From Reticulitermes speratus (Eukaryota; Arthropoda; Insecta; Blattodea; Rhinotermitidae), in NCBI GenBank assembly GCA_021186555.1, contig JAJKFL010000005.1:49135635-49199634 (forward strand): a stretch of DNA of 64,000 nt, written 5' to 3'. A model generated the notes under the pieces. That model saw only the letters and a program-made list of their open reading frames with translations, was not told where the DNA came from and made no database searches. Of this stretch, positions 44,019-55,104 are shown one piece after another. The position numbers and the translations under genes were made by a program. Each line of letters starts with the position of its first letter. The first letter of the stretch is position 1.

Positions 44019-44070
44019 GAACATTGCTACATGTTTCGATCCCCAAGGGATCATCATCAGGGAATCAGAT
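44019..44070 (-). ncRNA. Best hammerhead-ribozyme-like motif in the window
   Basis: Minus strand: CTGATGA (44060-44054), T, a perfect six-pair hairpin GATCCC TTG GGGATC (44052-44038), GAAAC (44037-44033), AT, GTA (44030-44028). Flanking ATTCC and GCAAT could pair at four of five positions as stem I. The conserved CUGANGA, GAAA and NUH elements of hammerheads are all present and in order. An unpaired U after CUGAUGA departs from the canonical form. Confidence 0.5.
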
Positions 44071-44160
44071 CAAAGCAACGCCGCACAAAAACAAACTAGA
44101 AGTCTTTGCATACAGTAGAAAGATGTGAAAAAGTTAAAACGTAGGCACTGCCTTATAATA

Positions 44161-44238
44161 CAGGGTATACACAAAAGAATGGTGCGGTTTCTATAGTGAA
44201 AACTATTGAAACCGCACCATTCTTTTGTGTACACCCTG
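44161..44238. mobile_element. 78 bp MITE made of two terminal repeats
   Basis: A TA-flanked palindrome (TA at 44159-44160 and 44239-44240) with arms ACACAAAAGAATGGTGCGGT and complement. Same length and arms as 13844-13921; only the central bases differ. Confidence 0.9.
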
Positions 44239-44240
44239 TA

Positions 44241-44865
44241 TAGTTGTATACTAGGATCCACTACACTTATACAACTATACTATACTTATAGCACAGTTAT
44301 CAGCACCAGAGGAAGAGTCCCGTTGAAATTCACACGGGCACTTCTTCCGGATGCATCATGAACTTAATTTATTTCTTTCCTTCCTTCCACAAACTTCATA
44401 AATTTATATTCTCCCTTTTCCCTGTTAGCACAGTCAATTAATTTACACCTGTATCCCCCCAGACACACGTACAGACGTCTATGTTGTCAAAACTACACGT
44501 TTCCATGGAAATACAATCAGAACGACATGACGTAAGCACACAGTAACGCATATGTGTTTAAATGTAAGCCAATTCAAAGTAAATGAAAACCAAGGTCTAA
44601 TTTAAAGGCGTTAAAAGAGATGCAATAAGCACTGTGTATATAACTTGCATAAGTCGCTATGAAGAAAGCACAAAACCCACCTTCCTACGTCAACTAAAAA
44701 CGCTGCATTTCACAGCAGTTACGTAACATAACATAACATAACATAACATAACTTAACATAACCTTGTCAGAGGCACTTATTACTGTGTAATGATGATAGC
44801 CGCAGATACAACAAATAGAAAAAATTAAAACGTAAATTTGACGCTGTGTTACATGAAGTATCAAG
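44241..44865. other. Intergenic with a pentanucleotide repeat
   Basis: (ATAAC)n occupies 44722-44763. No gene is seen. Confidence 0.5.
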
Positions 44866-45020
44866 CTATGAAGGCGTATAGGATATGGCAGAATAGCTCC
44901 ACACATTCTTAATCTCGGCACTAGATGAAGGTGAGTGATCAGCTTCACGACCAGTCCGGTTTTTCCCCGCGGTACCCATGTCATAGTAGACTGTGTGGGC
45001 CCCAAAGCCGACTTGGACAA
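44866..45020 (-). mobile_element. SINE family D fragment
   Basis: AGCTATGAAGGCGTATAGGA, AATAGCTCCACACATTCTTA and CATAGTAGACTGTGTGGGCC follow the D body in reverse; the head is absent. Confidence 0.6.
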
Positions 45021-45029
45021 CTTGTCATA

Positions 45030-45778
45030 CGGAAAAATTCCTACAACGATATATTTACATTATTATAAATCGATTTATACATTTACATTATTATAAGCCG
45101 ATTTATATATTTACATTATTATAAATCGATTTATACATTTACATTATTATAAGCCGATTTATATATTTACATTATTATAAATCGATTTATATATTTACAT
45201 TATTATAAACCGATTTATATATTTACATTATTATAAACCGATTTATATATTTACATTATTATAAATCGATTTATATATTTACATTATTATAAATCGATTT
45301 ATATATTTACATTATTATAAACCGATTTATATATTTACATTATTATAAATCGATTTATATATTTGCATTATTATAAATCGATTTATATATTCACATTATT
45401 ATAAATCGATTTATATATTTACATTATTATAAACCGATTTATATATTTACATTATTATAAACCGATTTATATATTTACATTATTATAAATCGATTTATAT
45501 ATTTACATTATTATAAGCCGATTTATATATTTACATTATTATAAGCCGATTTATATATTTACATTATTATAAATCGATTTATGCATTTACATTATTATAA
45601 GCCAATTTATATATTTACATTATTATAAGCCGATTTATATATTTACATTATTATAAACCGATTTATATATTTACATTATTATAAATCGATTTATATATTT
45701 ACATTATTATAAGCCGATTTATATATTTACATTATTATAAACCGATTTATATATTTACATTATTATAAACCGATTTAT
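45030..45778. repeat. 28 bp AT-rich array, about 26 units
   Basis: The unit GATTTATATATTTACATTAT plus TATAAATC has a measured period of 28 (45128 to 45156). In units with AAATCGATTT the junction forms the 14 bp palindrome ATAAATCGATTTAT; others read AAACCGATTT or AAGCCGATTT and lose the symmetry. The three variants are interspersed along the array. Confidence 0.95.
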
Positions 45779-45784
45779 CCCACC

Positions 45785-46754
45785 CGAATTTTAAACGAAT
45801 CACCATAACCACAACTGGTACTATATTGTGGTTAGTGACCCACTAATCAGTGCTTTGTTGAGATTTGAGTTTCTCATGGCGGTGACTGTGGCATGTGACG
45901 CCGTGTAGTCACACGGAAATTTAGCGACGTTTCGAAGGAAGGTTCATAGCATCTGCACCTATAGAAATTATCTTACATTCAAAACAAAAATGTTTCACAA
46001 GTCTTTCGCAAAGTGACATTCTGATTTACGTAATGCATCTCCTTGAGACGTCTGCAGAATGCCAAAGATGATTTGTGATTTTACGTTTTGCCAGTAGTCT
46101 TTATAAATGACGTCAATTAGGCAACCATGCGATACTGACACTTAAGTAGGAACTACTTAAAGTTCATATCAGCGTGACATAAACACAGCAACACTATTCA
46201 TCTATCTCTAAAACGATACAGACAACGACACCCCCCCCCCCCCAGGGCCTTGCTTTTTCAGGGTTTTTAAATCTTGTTTGTAGACATTTGGTAGGACTCC
46301 GTAGATGGGGATCGGCCAGTCACAAGGTCTCTATCTGAGATTACGTTCCCTTAATTAATTATTGAAGTTGCTGTCAGTCACGTGACTATTTTATTTCCTA
46401 GTTACTGACGCAGATGCACGCACTCTCTCGTAACTTCGTAACATGAAGAACATTAAATTAACGTACATTAAAACATAGTCGCAAAGCGAACATGCTGAAG
46501 GTGCTGCAACGTTCGAACATGCACACTTTATCTCATGTAGATCCTTTAACACAGGAATTTGATAGCGGTACGATCTGTGACCAATATCCATCCGCCTTAG
46601 CAATATTAGCAGGCCAGTCTTGTGAGGAACATGTTAAACACGCGTGCGTTATATAATCACACACATGCGTATAATTGCGCTTCTGAAAACGTCGGGTAAT
46701 CAACAACCGGTACGTCAAGTACCTTTTGTCCCGTACACTGAAGTCAGAGAGTTG
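45785..46754. other. No gene recognised
   Basis: Bases 45885-45950 (GGCATGTGACGCCGTGTAGT, ACGTTTCGAAGGAAGGTTCA) look like one arm of a foldback element akin to that at 53.9 kb. A poly-C run is at 46231-46243. Confidence 0.45.
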
Positions 46755-47222
46755 TGCCTACTTTCCTGAGAGGATATTCTGAGAAGGAATGTGGTTTGTG
46801 CGTACTTTTCTGGGAGGATATTCTGAGAAGGAATGTGGTTTGTGCGTACTTTTCTGGGAGGATATTCTGAGAAGGAATGTGGTTTGTGCGTACTTTTCTG
46901 GGAAGATATTCTGAGAAGGAATGTGGTTTGTGCGTACTTTTCTGGGAGGATATTCTGAGAATGAATGTGGTTTGTGCGTACTTTTCTGGGAGGATATTCT
47001 GAGAATGAATGTGGTTTGTGCGTACTTTTCTGGGAGGATATTCTGAGAAGGAATGTGGTTTGTGCGTACTTTTCTGGGAGGATATTCTGAGAAGGAATGT
47101 GGTTTGTGCGTACTTTTCTGGGAGGATATTCTGAGAAGGAATGTGGTTTGTGCGTACTCTTCTGGGAGGATATTCTGAGAAGGAATGTGGTTTGTGCGTA
47201 CTCTTCTGGGAGGATATTCTTA
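46755..47222. repeat. 44 bp minisatellite, about ten units
   Basis: The unit CGTACTTTTCTGGGAGGATA plus TTCTGAGAAGGAATGTGGTT plus TGTG has a measured period of 44 (46801 to 46845). Units are nearly identical (GAAG or GAATG; TTTT or TCTT), which points to recent expansion or homogenisation. Confidence 0.95.
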
Positions 47223-47270
47223 TAACAAATGTGGTGACAGTGACCTTTTGTGATAACTAATTAAAAGTAC

Positions 47271-47272
<2 letters not shown>

Positions 47273-47303
<31 letters not shown>
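47273..47303. repeat. (AAT)n microsatellite
   Basis: About ten AAT units abut the left end of the pogo-type MITE, and a few more follow its right end; the MITE probably inserted into a pre-existing run. Confidence 0.9.
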
Positions 47304-47304
<1 letters not shown>

Positions 47305-47620
47305 AGTGGGCCCTCGATTTAACGGACTAATTGGGGGAATGGGTGTCCGCTATTGCCGAAAGTCCGTTAAATCGAATGTATTTTAAAAACATATATTAAT
47401 AACGAACTTACAATGTACATGGTGTATTAAAATGTTATTATAATGTATAAGTATGAATAAAATATTATTATAATGCACATTCAGTAATTTATACACGTCA
47501 CTAAAACATCTGTTGAATATATAAAAATAAATTTACGACAGGAACCAAACTTTATTGTAATTAAACACGTCAAATTGTTTGTCCGTTAAATCCGAAGTCC
47601 GTTAAATCGAGGGCCTACTG
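47304..47620. mobile_element. Pogo/Tigger-type MITE, 317 bp
   Basis: The ends CAGTGGGCCCTCGATTTAAC and GTTAAATCGAGGGCCTACTG are inverted and TA-flanked. Inside each end a second GTCCGTTAAAT-type repeat follows. The interior is AT-rich and non-coding. Confidence 0.85.
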
Positions 47621-47629
47621 TAATAATAA

Positions 47630-48035
47630 ACAGTTTTACGTGAATCCTTGTCACCAGGACATGGCGCGACCTCACGTTGCGAAAGGACAAGACGGCCTCC
47701 AGATATAGATAGTAGCTGTGAATATATTGAACAAGCAGTCGCTGACAGTCGAGAAATGGTGGAGTGGTACTCCAGTATTGGGGTTTGACGAGGTGCTAAC
47801 AACGGCTCACCATAAACACTAACACGTTACGAAACATTTCACAGACTTCGAACTTGGAACGATCATTTGGAACGACGTAATCAACGGAGAATTGTAAAAT
47901 CTGTTTGGAGGACGTGGACTGGATTGATCTGGCTCAGGATAAGGACAAATGGTCTCCTGTGAAAGCAGTAATGAAGCTTCGAGTTCCATAAAATGCAAGG
48001 AATTTCTTGGCGAGCTGAGGAAGAACTCTAACCCC
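47630..48035 (+). mobile_element. LINE 3' region, diverged
   Basis: GACATGGCGCGACCTCACGT, GACGAGGTGCTAACAACGGC, GATTGATCTGGCTCAGGATA and TGCAAGGAATTTCTTGGCGA follow the order of the copy at 11.9-12.2 kb; the GTTA tail is lost. Confidence 0.75.
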
Positions 48036-48085
48036 ACGGATTTAATAATAATAATAATAAAACAATTATTTTATTCGTCATTTCA

Positions 48086-48180
48086 GGCTTCCGCCGCGAT
48101 GTAGATGAGATCTGCGCTCTTCTGGGATATTACGCAGCGTTGAGTGATAATTATATACCGACGTTTCGGGACAACGTATT
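48086..48180 (-). mobile_element. Half of a foldback element
   Basis: TTCAGGCTTCCGCCGCGATG and GATATTACGCAGCGTTGAGT match the left arm of 59.4 kb; it stops at GACGTTTCGGGACAACGTAT. Confidence 0.75.
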
Positions 48181-48189
48181 TAACGAATT

Positions 48190-48510
48190 TTCGGGGCACG
48201 CGGTGGCGCAGTTGCTTGAGGCACTACGCTACAAACCGAAACGTCGCGGGTTCGATTCCCGACGGTGTCACTGCGATTTTTCCTTGACATAATCGTTTCG
48301 GTCGCACTATGGCCCTGGGGTCGACTCAGCCTCTAACAGAAATGAGTACCAGGAATATTTCCTGGGGGGTAAAGGCGGCCGGTGCGTAAGGCTGACAATC
48401 TTACCACTTTCATGTGCCGATTGTCTAGAAATCTGACAGCCTCAACCTCCTGGGACCCTAAGGGCCTGTCAAGGCGTGTAATGGGATTGCTTTTTTGCTT
48501 TGCTTTTAAA
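48190..48510 (+). mobile_element. SINE family B
   Basis: An intact head (GCACGCGGTGGCGCAGTTGC, CGCGGGTTCGATTCCCGACG), full body and GGGATTGCTTTTTTGCTTTG tail. Confidence 0.9.
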
Positions 48511-48664
48511 GAAGTTTCACATTTTCAGAATTGTATATAACGCCCAATGACAGAAAAATTTTTCACAAATAAATTGAAGAATAGCGATGTCGAAAGAATG
48601 GTGTCGTGTTGCAGTTGATGTTGTATACGAGGGCTTGTACCGGAAGCAGCTTACAAACAAAAGT

Positions 48665-49270
48665 AAAGGTAAAGGTAAAGTTCTCCCTAGAACAGGCCAT
48701 GAAGGCCCAGAGGGGGAGTAGAGGTATAGCTGTACTCTTTCTTTAACCCTGCCACTAGATGAGGGTGGATGGTCAACTCCACGCCTCTGCCCGTTTAAGG
48801 TAAAACAATCCCATTACAGGCCTGGACAGACCCTTAGGGTTCCAGGAGGTTGAGGCGCCCAGATTTCTAGACAATCGGCACATGAAGGTGGTAAGGTTGT
48901 CAGCCCTACGCACCGGCCGCCTTTATCCCCAGGATACATTCCTGGTACTCATTTATGTTAGAGGCTGAGTCGACCCCAGGGCCATAGTGCGACCGAAACG
49001 ATTATGTCAATGAAAAATTCCAGTGACAGCATCGGGAATCGAACCCGCGACGTTCCGGCTTGTAGCGCAGTGCCTCAACCAACTGCGCCACCGCGTGCCC
49101 TCTGCCGTTTTATCCCAGGGAAAGAGACCCGGTACCCATTGTATAGAAGGCTGGGTGGGCCCCAGGGCAGGTCTGGACGGGTGCGGAAAATCTCGCCCCC
49201 ACCGGGATTCGATCCCCGGACCGTGCCAGTCCGTAGCGAGTCGCTATACCGACTGAGCTATCGCGGCCCA
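48665..49270 (-). mobile_element. SINE family A, split by a family B SINE
   Basis: The tail side (AGAACAGGCCATGAAGGCCC) starts the copy; the remaining body and intact head (GACTGAGCTATCGCGGCCCA at the right end) continue after 49098. The (AAGGTA)n start at 48661 is its CTTTACCTTTAC tail. Confidence 0.93.
48798..49098 (-). mobile_element. SINE family B nested in a family A SINE
   Basis: Reverse copy from AGGTAAAACAATCCCATTAC to GCGCCACCGCGTG, with an intact B box (GGGAATCGAACCCGCGACG). CCTCTGCCCGTTTA (48784-48797) and CCTCTGCCGTTTTA (49099-49112) are its target duplications, so family B was active after this family A copy inserted. Confidence 0.93.
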
Positions 49271-49984
49271 GGAAGCATCTTATATAATTTAAAAATATAA
49301 ATAAATAAATAAAATCCAATATTGTATTTATTCTAACCACACAATTTGTTTGAAACACAAACTAGGTTTCATAAACACTCTCAAAAAATGAGTGGCGACT
49401 GTTTCACGTCTAAACTATGTCTAAATACAAGAAGCCATGGAATTCTCATTTAAAGCATGACGTCACTGAGTCTATACCTAGTACAGTAGACTCTGAAGGT
49501 CAAGGTGAAGTGAAGCGAAATGGAATGTGGAGGGATTTGCCTGCCGTCTCGTAAATGACACAAACCGCAGCACAAACAACACAACAAATGTGGTTTACAA
49601 GCAATCAACAGCCCCGTCACGTTCAAGTACCGGATCAAGCACCCCTGGGGGCCCACTATAAGGATTTCTGTAATGTGCAACCAAGACATGATCTCATCTC
49701 CTAACAGACCCTTAGGCGGCGCGAACAACGAAGAAACACCTATGAAGCAATTAGTTTCATGCAACGTGAAACCAAGATTGCACGCAACTGAGGCAATTAA
49801 TTTCAGTCTACACTCCGAAACTGTTTTAATATTATCCTTCCATCTTCAACTGATTTAATACATTTTGGGAAACAACCATAACAAACAAAATTCCAATCAT
49901 GAAGAAATTAAGAGCAGGTTGAGGTTAGGGAATGATTCCTATCAGTCGGTGCACAATTTTGTCTTCCAATTTGCTATCCAAAAA
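49271..49984. other. No gene recognised
   Basis: The 104-codon minus frame at 49450-49764 has a Cys-rich stretch but no recognisable domain. Nothing else is seen. Confidence 0.4.
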
Positions 49985-50535
49985 TTAAAAGATTAAAAAT
50001 ATACAGAACAATAATTGTACCTGTTATTTTGTATGGGTGTGAAACTTGGTTTCCCACATTGAGGGAGGAACGTAGGCTCAGGATGTTCGAGAATATGGTG
50101 CTGAGGAAGATATTTGGGCCTAAGAGGGACGAGGTAACGGGGGAGTGGAGAAGACTACATGACGAGGAGCTTTATGATCTAGAACATCTCACCAAATATT
50201 ATTCGGGTGATCAAATTAAGAAGAATGAGGTGGGCGGGGCATGCAGCACGTATGGGGGAGAGGGAATATGCATACAGGATTTTGTTGGGGAGACCTGAGG
50301 GAAATAGGCCAATTGAAAGACCTAGACGTAGATGGGAGGATAATATTAAGATAGATCTTGAAGAAGTGAGATAGAGGCGTGGACTGGATTGATCTGGCTC
50401 GGGATAGGGACAGGTGGCGGGCTCTTGTGAATTTGGTACTGAAACTCTGGTTTTCATAAAATGCGGGGAATTTCTTGACTAGTTGAGGAACTGTTAGCTT
50501 GTCAAGAAGGACTCTGCTCCGTGGCGTACAGATAA
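49985..50535 (+). mobile_element. LINE reverse-transcriptase C-terminus and 3' end
   Basis: In one frame VILYGCETWFPTLREERRLR, MFENMVLRKIFGPKRDEVTG and EWRRLHDEELYDL are read, the classic region downstream of the palm domain in arthropod non-LTR reverse transcriptases. Later frames give MRWAGHAAR and RPRRRWEDNIKIDLEEV. It ends with the common 3' block GCGGGGAATTTCTTGACTAG. The catalytic part is absent (5' truncation) and frames are broken after 50170. Confidence 0.9.
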
Positions 50536-51424
50536 CGTAAGAGTTTATTACAGATTCTGATTGAATGCTATGCACACAGGTTTCACCGCTAGATCTGTCT
50601 ATGACATTATCTACGGGGACAAATGCTGTGTATGTTTCATTCCTGCTTGGTCAGTGTGTGTATTACACGTGTGTAAGGCCTCTGAACACAACGCACCGTG
50701 CCAGCAGACTGCACAGAGCGGGGTCCCTCTTCAGAAGCCACTGGTTCATAAGATAAACAAGAAATTCCCCGTATTTAACGTAACCCGAAGATTCAGTCAC
50801 CACGTTCACAAAAGCCCGCCACTAAGCTCTACCCTCATCCAGTCTAATACAGTCTAAGCCAGCCAATAACACAGCACGTTTCTTTTATCGCTGTCCTGAG
50901 CACGACCGCTGTCACGGGATGTCCCGGAGTATGCAGCTTTCTATGCAATAAAGCTGCCGTGCCGTATATGATTTAGGACCAATTTAATTTTATCCTCCAA
51001 TCTACGCTAGGTCTCGCAAGTGGTCGCTTTCATTTGCGTTTTCCTACCAACACTTTATACAATTTCTCATTTCTCGCATGCACGCCACATGACCCCGCCC
51101 ACCTCATCCACCGTGACATGATCATCTTCAAACTAGAATATCAAAATTCGTTACTACTGTAAGGTCTTATTTTCACATTATGTAGCCTGTGCTTTAGCAT
51201 GCAGCTTAAAAAAAACTGGGGTTTTAATTACATCGCGGAATTGAACAGATCAAAGGGTTCCGAAATTAATTTAGTGGTACAAAGGAGGAGGTTCCGACAC
51301 ACACTGCTACATCCGCTTGGTTGCGAGTTTTACTGGTCACACAGCTGCGCTTAATGAGCAGATTAGCACAGCGGCTGTAAGTGACTTGTATTCGTGGTCC
51401 AGTGGTAGTCGCGCCGTTCCCTAC
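50536..51424. other. Intergenic with an old LINE end
   Basis: Bases 50755-50850 (AACAAGAAATTCCCCGTATT, AAAAGCCCGCCACTAAGCTC) are a diverged reverse LINE 3' block. The stretch 51370-51410 (GTGGTCCAGTGGTAGTCGCG) resembles a tRNA A box without a B box. No gene is seen. Confidence 0.5.
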
Positions 51425-52270
51425 AGATAGGCTAAGTTAAGGATCGAAACTGCATGTAGCAAATGTATTGTTGTGAAGCTGACAGTCTCGCTGCCAAGCA
51501 ATCGACCGCCTTTTGATCACTATCCCGTAGTCTGTCTTACGACAGGTCTGTAGCCTCTTCCAAAGCAGTTCTCCACAGGTGCGATCTAGTGCTTCCTCTT
51601 TCAATTTCCAGTATCTTCTCTTTTCCTTAAGGTCATCCAGTAGCCGCTTACGTCTTCTTCCTCGTCTTCCCGTCACTTCAATTCTTCCCCATATATTTCC
51701 TTCAATCACATGTTTCAGAAGGCAGTTTCTACGCAAGATGTGACCAATTCAGTTAGCCTTTCTTCTTTTTATTGTATGTACGATATTCCTCTCCTCCTTG
51801 ACTTGTGTAATACTTCTTCATTTCTCACACGATCGGTCCAAATGATCTTCTCCATTCTTCTCCAGCACCACATTTCAAATCTTTCCAGATATTCCCGATC
51901 CATTTTCCGAAGTGTCCACGTTTCAGCACCATACAAAGCTATGCTCCAAATGTAGCACTTTACTAGTTTCTTCCTTAAATTTAAGTCCAGTTTGCTGGTG
52001 AAAAGATCTTCTTCTTGTTGAACGCTGCTTTAGCCATGGCAATTCTGGATTTAATTTCACGTGTACACCTTGCATCACTTTGTTATCATGCTGCCTAAAT
52101 AATTGAAATATTCCACATGTTCAAGGCGTTTTTGATCTACCATAATTTTTATTGGGTATGGTTGCCTTCAGATTCTCATCACCTTAGTTTTTTCCACATT
52201 AATCTCCATTCCTCAGCACCTTCCAATTTCAGTCAGTCTGCAATCACGCCCTGTAGACACCGTTTATTCC
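51425..52270 (-). mobile_element. LINE ORF2 C-terminal half, second family
   Basis: The minus strand encodes, with several frame breaks, VEYFNYLGSMIT, SIALYGAETWTLRKMDREYL, ERFEMWCWRRMEKI, then KEKRRYWKLKEEALDRTCGE and LWKRLQTCRKTDYG. The YLGS and ALYGAETW blocks identify a non-LTR reverse transcriptase tail. The last peptide's codons are the source-like sequence of the 39 bp array at 8.6-10.1 kb. Confidence 0.88.
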
Positions 52271-52456
52271 TCAGCCTCAGCATGACTGCTGTACTCAGAT
52301 GTGGAAAGCGAATGAAAAACTAACGCATTAGTAGGGTCTACTTAATTACTTAATGCTTAACATATAACATCGCAACATTAAATAACATGTTACAAGCGTC
52401 GATCACTGGCCGTATCCTGAAACTCTCATTCTCCGTTTCCTTAAGCTCCTGTCTAA

Positions 52457-52776
52457 ATATGGCACGCGTTGGCGCAGTTGGTTGAGGCACTGCGCTACAA
52501 GCCGGAAGGTCGCGGGTTCGATTCCCGATGGTGTAATTGGAATTTTTCATTGACACAATCCTTTCGGTCGCACTATGGCCCTGGGGTCGACTCAGTCTCT
52601 AACATAAATGAGTACCAGGAATATTTCCTGGGAGGTAAAGGCGGCCGGTGTGTACGGCTGACAACCTTACCACCTTCATGTGCCGATTGTCTAGAAATCT
52701 GGGCGCCTTAACCTCCTGGAACCCTCATGGAGTGTCCAGGCCTGTAATGGGATTGCTTTACCTTTACCTTTACCTT
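52457..52776 (+). mobile_element. SINE family B, full length
   Basis: The head GGCACGCGTTGGCGCAGTTG and CGCGGGTTCGATTCCCGATG, the full body, and a (CTTTAC)n tail at 52754-52774. The flanks TCTAAATAT and TCTAATAT are an imperfect target duplication. Confidence 0.92.
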
Positions 52777-53197
52777 TCTAATATCCTCATACTTATGCCT
52801 GTATCTCTTAGGTTGATAGCTACAATTTTATGTAACTTTCACACATCTGATGCGCCGCCCACGTAATTATACCCAATTTATTAGTAAGGAACAAACCAAA
52901 TATCTCGCAGCGCAGAATGCCTTGTAAGTAGGCAACCGTGTCGACTGCGAAAATAGCAGCATTAACACGGTAGGGGGGCGCAGTGGTTTGTAAGCCAGAC
53001 ACTTCAACTGACAAACTCGAAAACAATGCATGACTAACCCATCCTGTTCTGTCTCTCCTAAAAAAAACCTTTGTTTCCAAACGCCTTACTTGAAACGTGT
53101 TGCAAGACAGTAATTTGGAACAAATCGGGCTGAAACTAACTTCCTGAGAATTTGTCTTAGTCTTTCATCACTATTAGCCATTTAAAATCTAGTGGTT
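52777..53197. other. No gene recognised
   Basis: Nothing recognised. Confidence 0.4.
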
Positions 53198-53395
53198 ACT
53201 ATATGTACCACCAAGTTTAACATTCACAAATTCTACGTTCTGCCCACACAGTGTATTTATGTGTTTTGTGTGGATCTCAGGACAAACAGCGATTATTTCC
53301 CTATAGAGCATTAACTGATTGGTTTTTATAATCGAGACTGAATGTGTTTACTGCGCGGTACGACCTGAATATTTAAATATAATTGAGATTAATTT
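53198..53395 (-). mobile_element. Single-unit copy of the 114 bp element, well preserved
   Basis: In reverse: GTGGTTACTATATGTACCAC, end module ACATTCACAAATTCTACGTT, one 114 bp unit (TGTGTGGATCTCAGGACAAA, TTACTGCGCGGTACGACCTG) and TAAATATAATTGAGATTAAT. This shows the element with exactly one unit between its two end modules. Confidence 0.8.
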
Positions 53396-54089
53396 TCATC
53401 TTCAGTGAGAGAGGATGTTTGTCCGAAGCAGTAACTACTACCAAAACAGTCACTCACAGCGGTAACTATCTACCAAAACACACGTCACATCACACAAGCA
53501 GGTAACTATCTACCAAACACACGCACTCACACAACGTACACTACCCAAACACACTCATCACACAAGCAGCCGTCTTCATTCAAATGCACTTTTCAGACAG
53601 TGTCAAAGGACTATTTTTTTAATAGGATGAAGAATATGCGTGTCAGAGAACATACACCACAGTATATTTCATATGAGACTCAGTAAGGATCCGAATGTAC
53701 CTCATATAATCTCCCTGTATACATATTAACACTCTGAAACAGGAAATTCGATAAACATATTAGGTAATAAAAAACCCAGTTCCTACCTGACAGTAAACAC
53801 ACTCCATCGCAATTGCAGAAGCTAGTCGGTTAATGTTTTGTAGGGACAATTACGCATTTACATTGTGAGAACACACGAACGTACCAATACTTTAAAGAAC
53901 AGTGCCTTTTGGCATGTGACGCCGTGCAACCTGCCAGACATTTACCGACCGTTCGGAAGAAAATCCTGCCTCTTCTTCCCTGATGATGGAAGCAGTACCT
54001 CCTCCGAAATGTAGGTAACTTTCCACCTTACTACATGGCGTCACATAAAAAATTTTCCTGTTTAAACCCATCCATCGTCGTTGTCATTT
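53396..54089. other. Intergenic; short repeats and a foldback
   Basis: Bases 53425-53565 hold three degenerate units around GGTAACTATCTACCAAAACA. Bases 53780-53880 resemble a diverged 114 bp unit. GCATGTGACGCCGTGCAACC at 53914 pairs with CTACATGGCGTCACAT near 54050, with CCTGATGATGGAAGCAGTAC at its centre: another foldback. Confidence 0.55.
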
Positions 54090-54340
54090 TGCCAGGGCAA
54101 CTAAGGGATACGGGTTCGATTTCCAGTAGCACAAAATTTTTATCCTATCCGAAACGTCCAGACGGACACTACAGCTCGCCCAACCTCCTGTCCAATGAGT
54201 ACTGAGGGCTTTTGCCCCCCGCGGATAAAGCAGCCGGGCCATGAAGCTAACCACTCGCCTCCTTCTGGTGCCGAGGTTAAGAAGACACGGACTTATACCT
54301 CCACTCACTCCCCCATACACCTTCAGAGCGTGGCGCTTAA
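54090..54340 (+). mobile_element. SINE family D, diverged
   Basis: ACGGGTTCGATTTCCAGTAG is a B-box remnant. TCCAGACGGACACTACAGCT, CTCCTGTCCAATGAGTACTG and GGTGCCGAGGTTAAGAAGAC follow the A/D body order. Confidence 0.65.
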
Positions 54341-55104
54341 AGCACAGTAACAATTGTACTTTACGTTTCTTAAGGTGTTTCCCACTAAAATTCTGTACGC
54401 ATCGGTTGTCTCCCGCATCAGGCCTCTCTACAGGCCAATTATGAATCCCACCTTAAATACAGAAAGGGAAATTCTTAGTACATCTTTATTTTTTCTACCG
54501 GAGAATTAACCGGATATCCTGTTTATTGCTGTATGGAAAACATAATTATGGCAACAATGCCCTTGCTTTACTGCCCGGCTGACCAAAACACGTGAGGAGG
54601 CGGACCGGCCATTGTGAAATAAATAGGAGCGTCGTGCAAAATGGAACTATGTTCGTATCCGGGGCGCTGCACTGTCCACAGGGCGACAATTCTGCTTTAC
54701 ATTCTGACCGTCTTTCGTGAATTTCCTTACTTCCTACACCCGAATGGCGCGTTACCATCTCAAATAGGCCACAACAGTTTCCTTCCACGACGTTGCAAAT
54801 TCGTCATTCAATAATATATCACGCGACGCCAGGCTATGTCTCTGTTATTGAGAGCATTTTTAAATAACCATCCTTATGTATCTAAAGAATTAAGGCTTGT
54901 CCTTCCGTCGTTATTCCGACGCTATGTATGTTGACAAGTATTTATAAATAGGAACAGAAAATGGCAGCTGTAAAATATATGCTTGATGTGTATTACAGTG
55001 TGTTGCCTTTATCGACATATCTGCTCTATATGGCAACACCGCTTACTGAACTTTGTTAATGGATAAGTTATTCCAGTACAAATGTCGTTATTCTACGCAC
55101 AACC
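54341..55104. other. No gene recognised
   Basis: The 80-codon minus frame at 54546-54788 lacks motifs. Confidence 0.4.
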
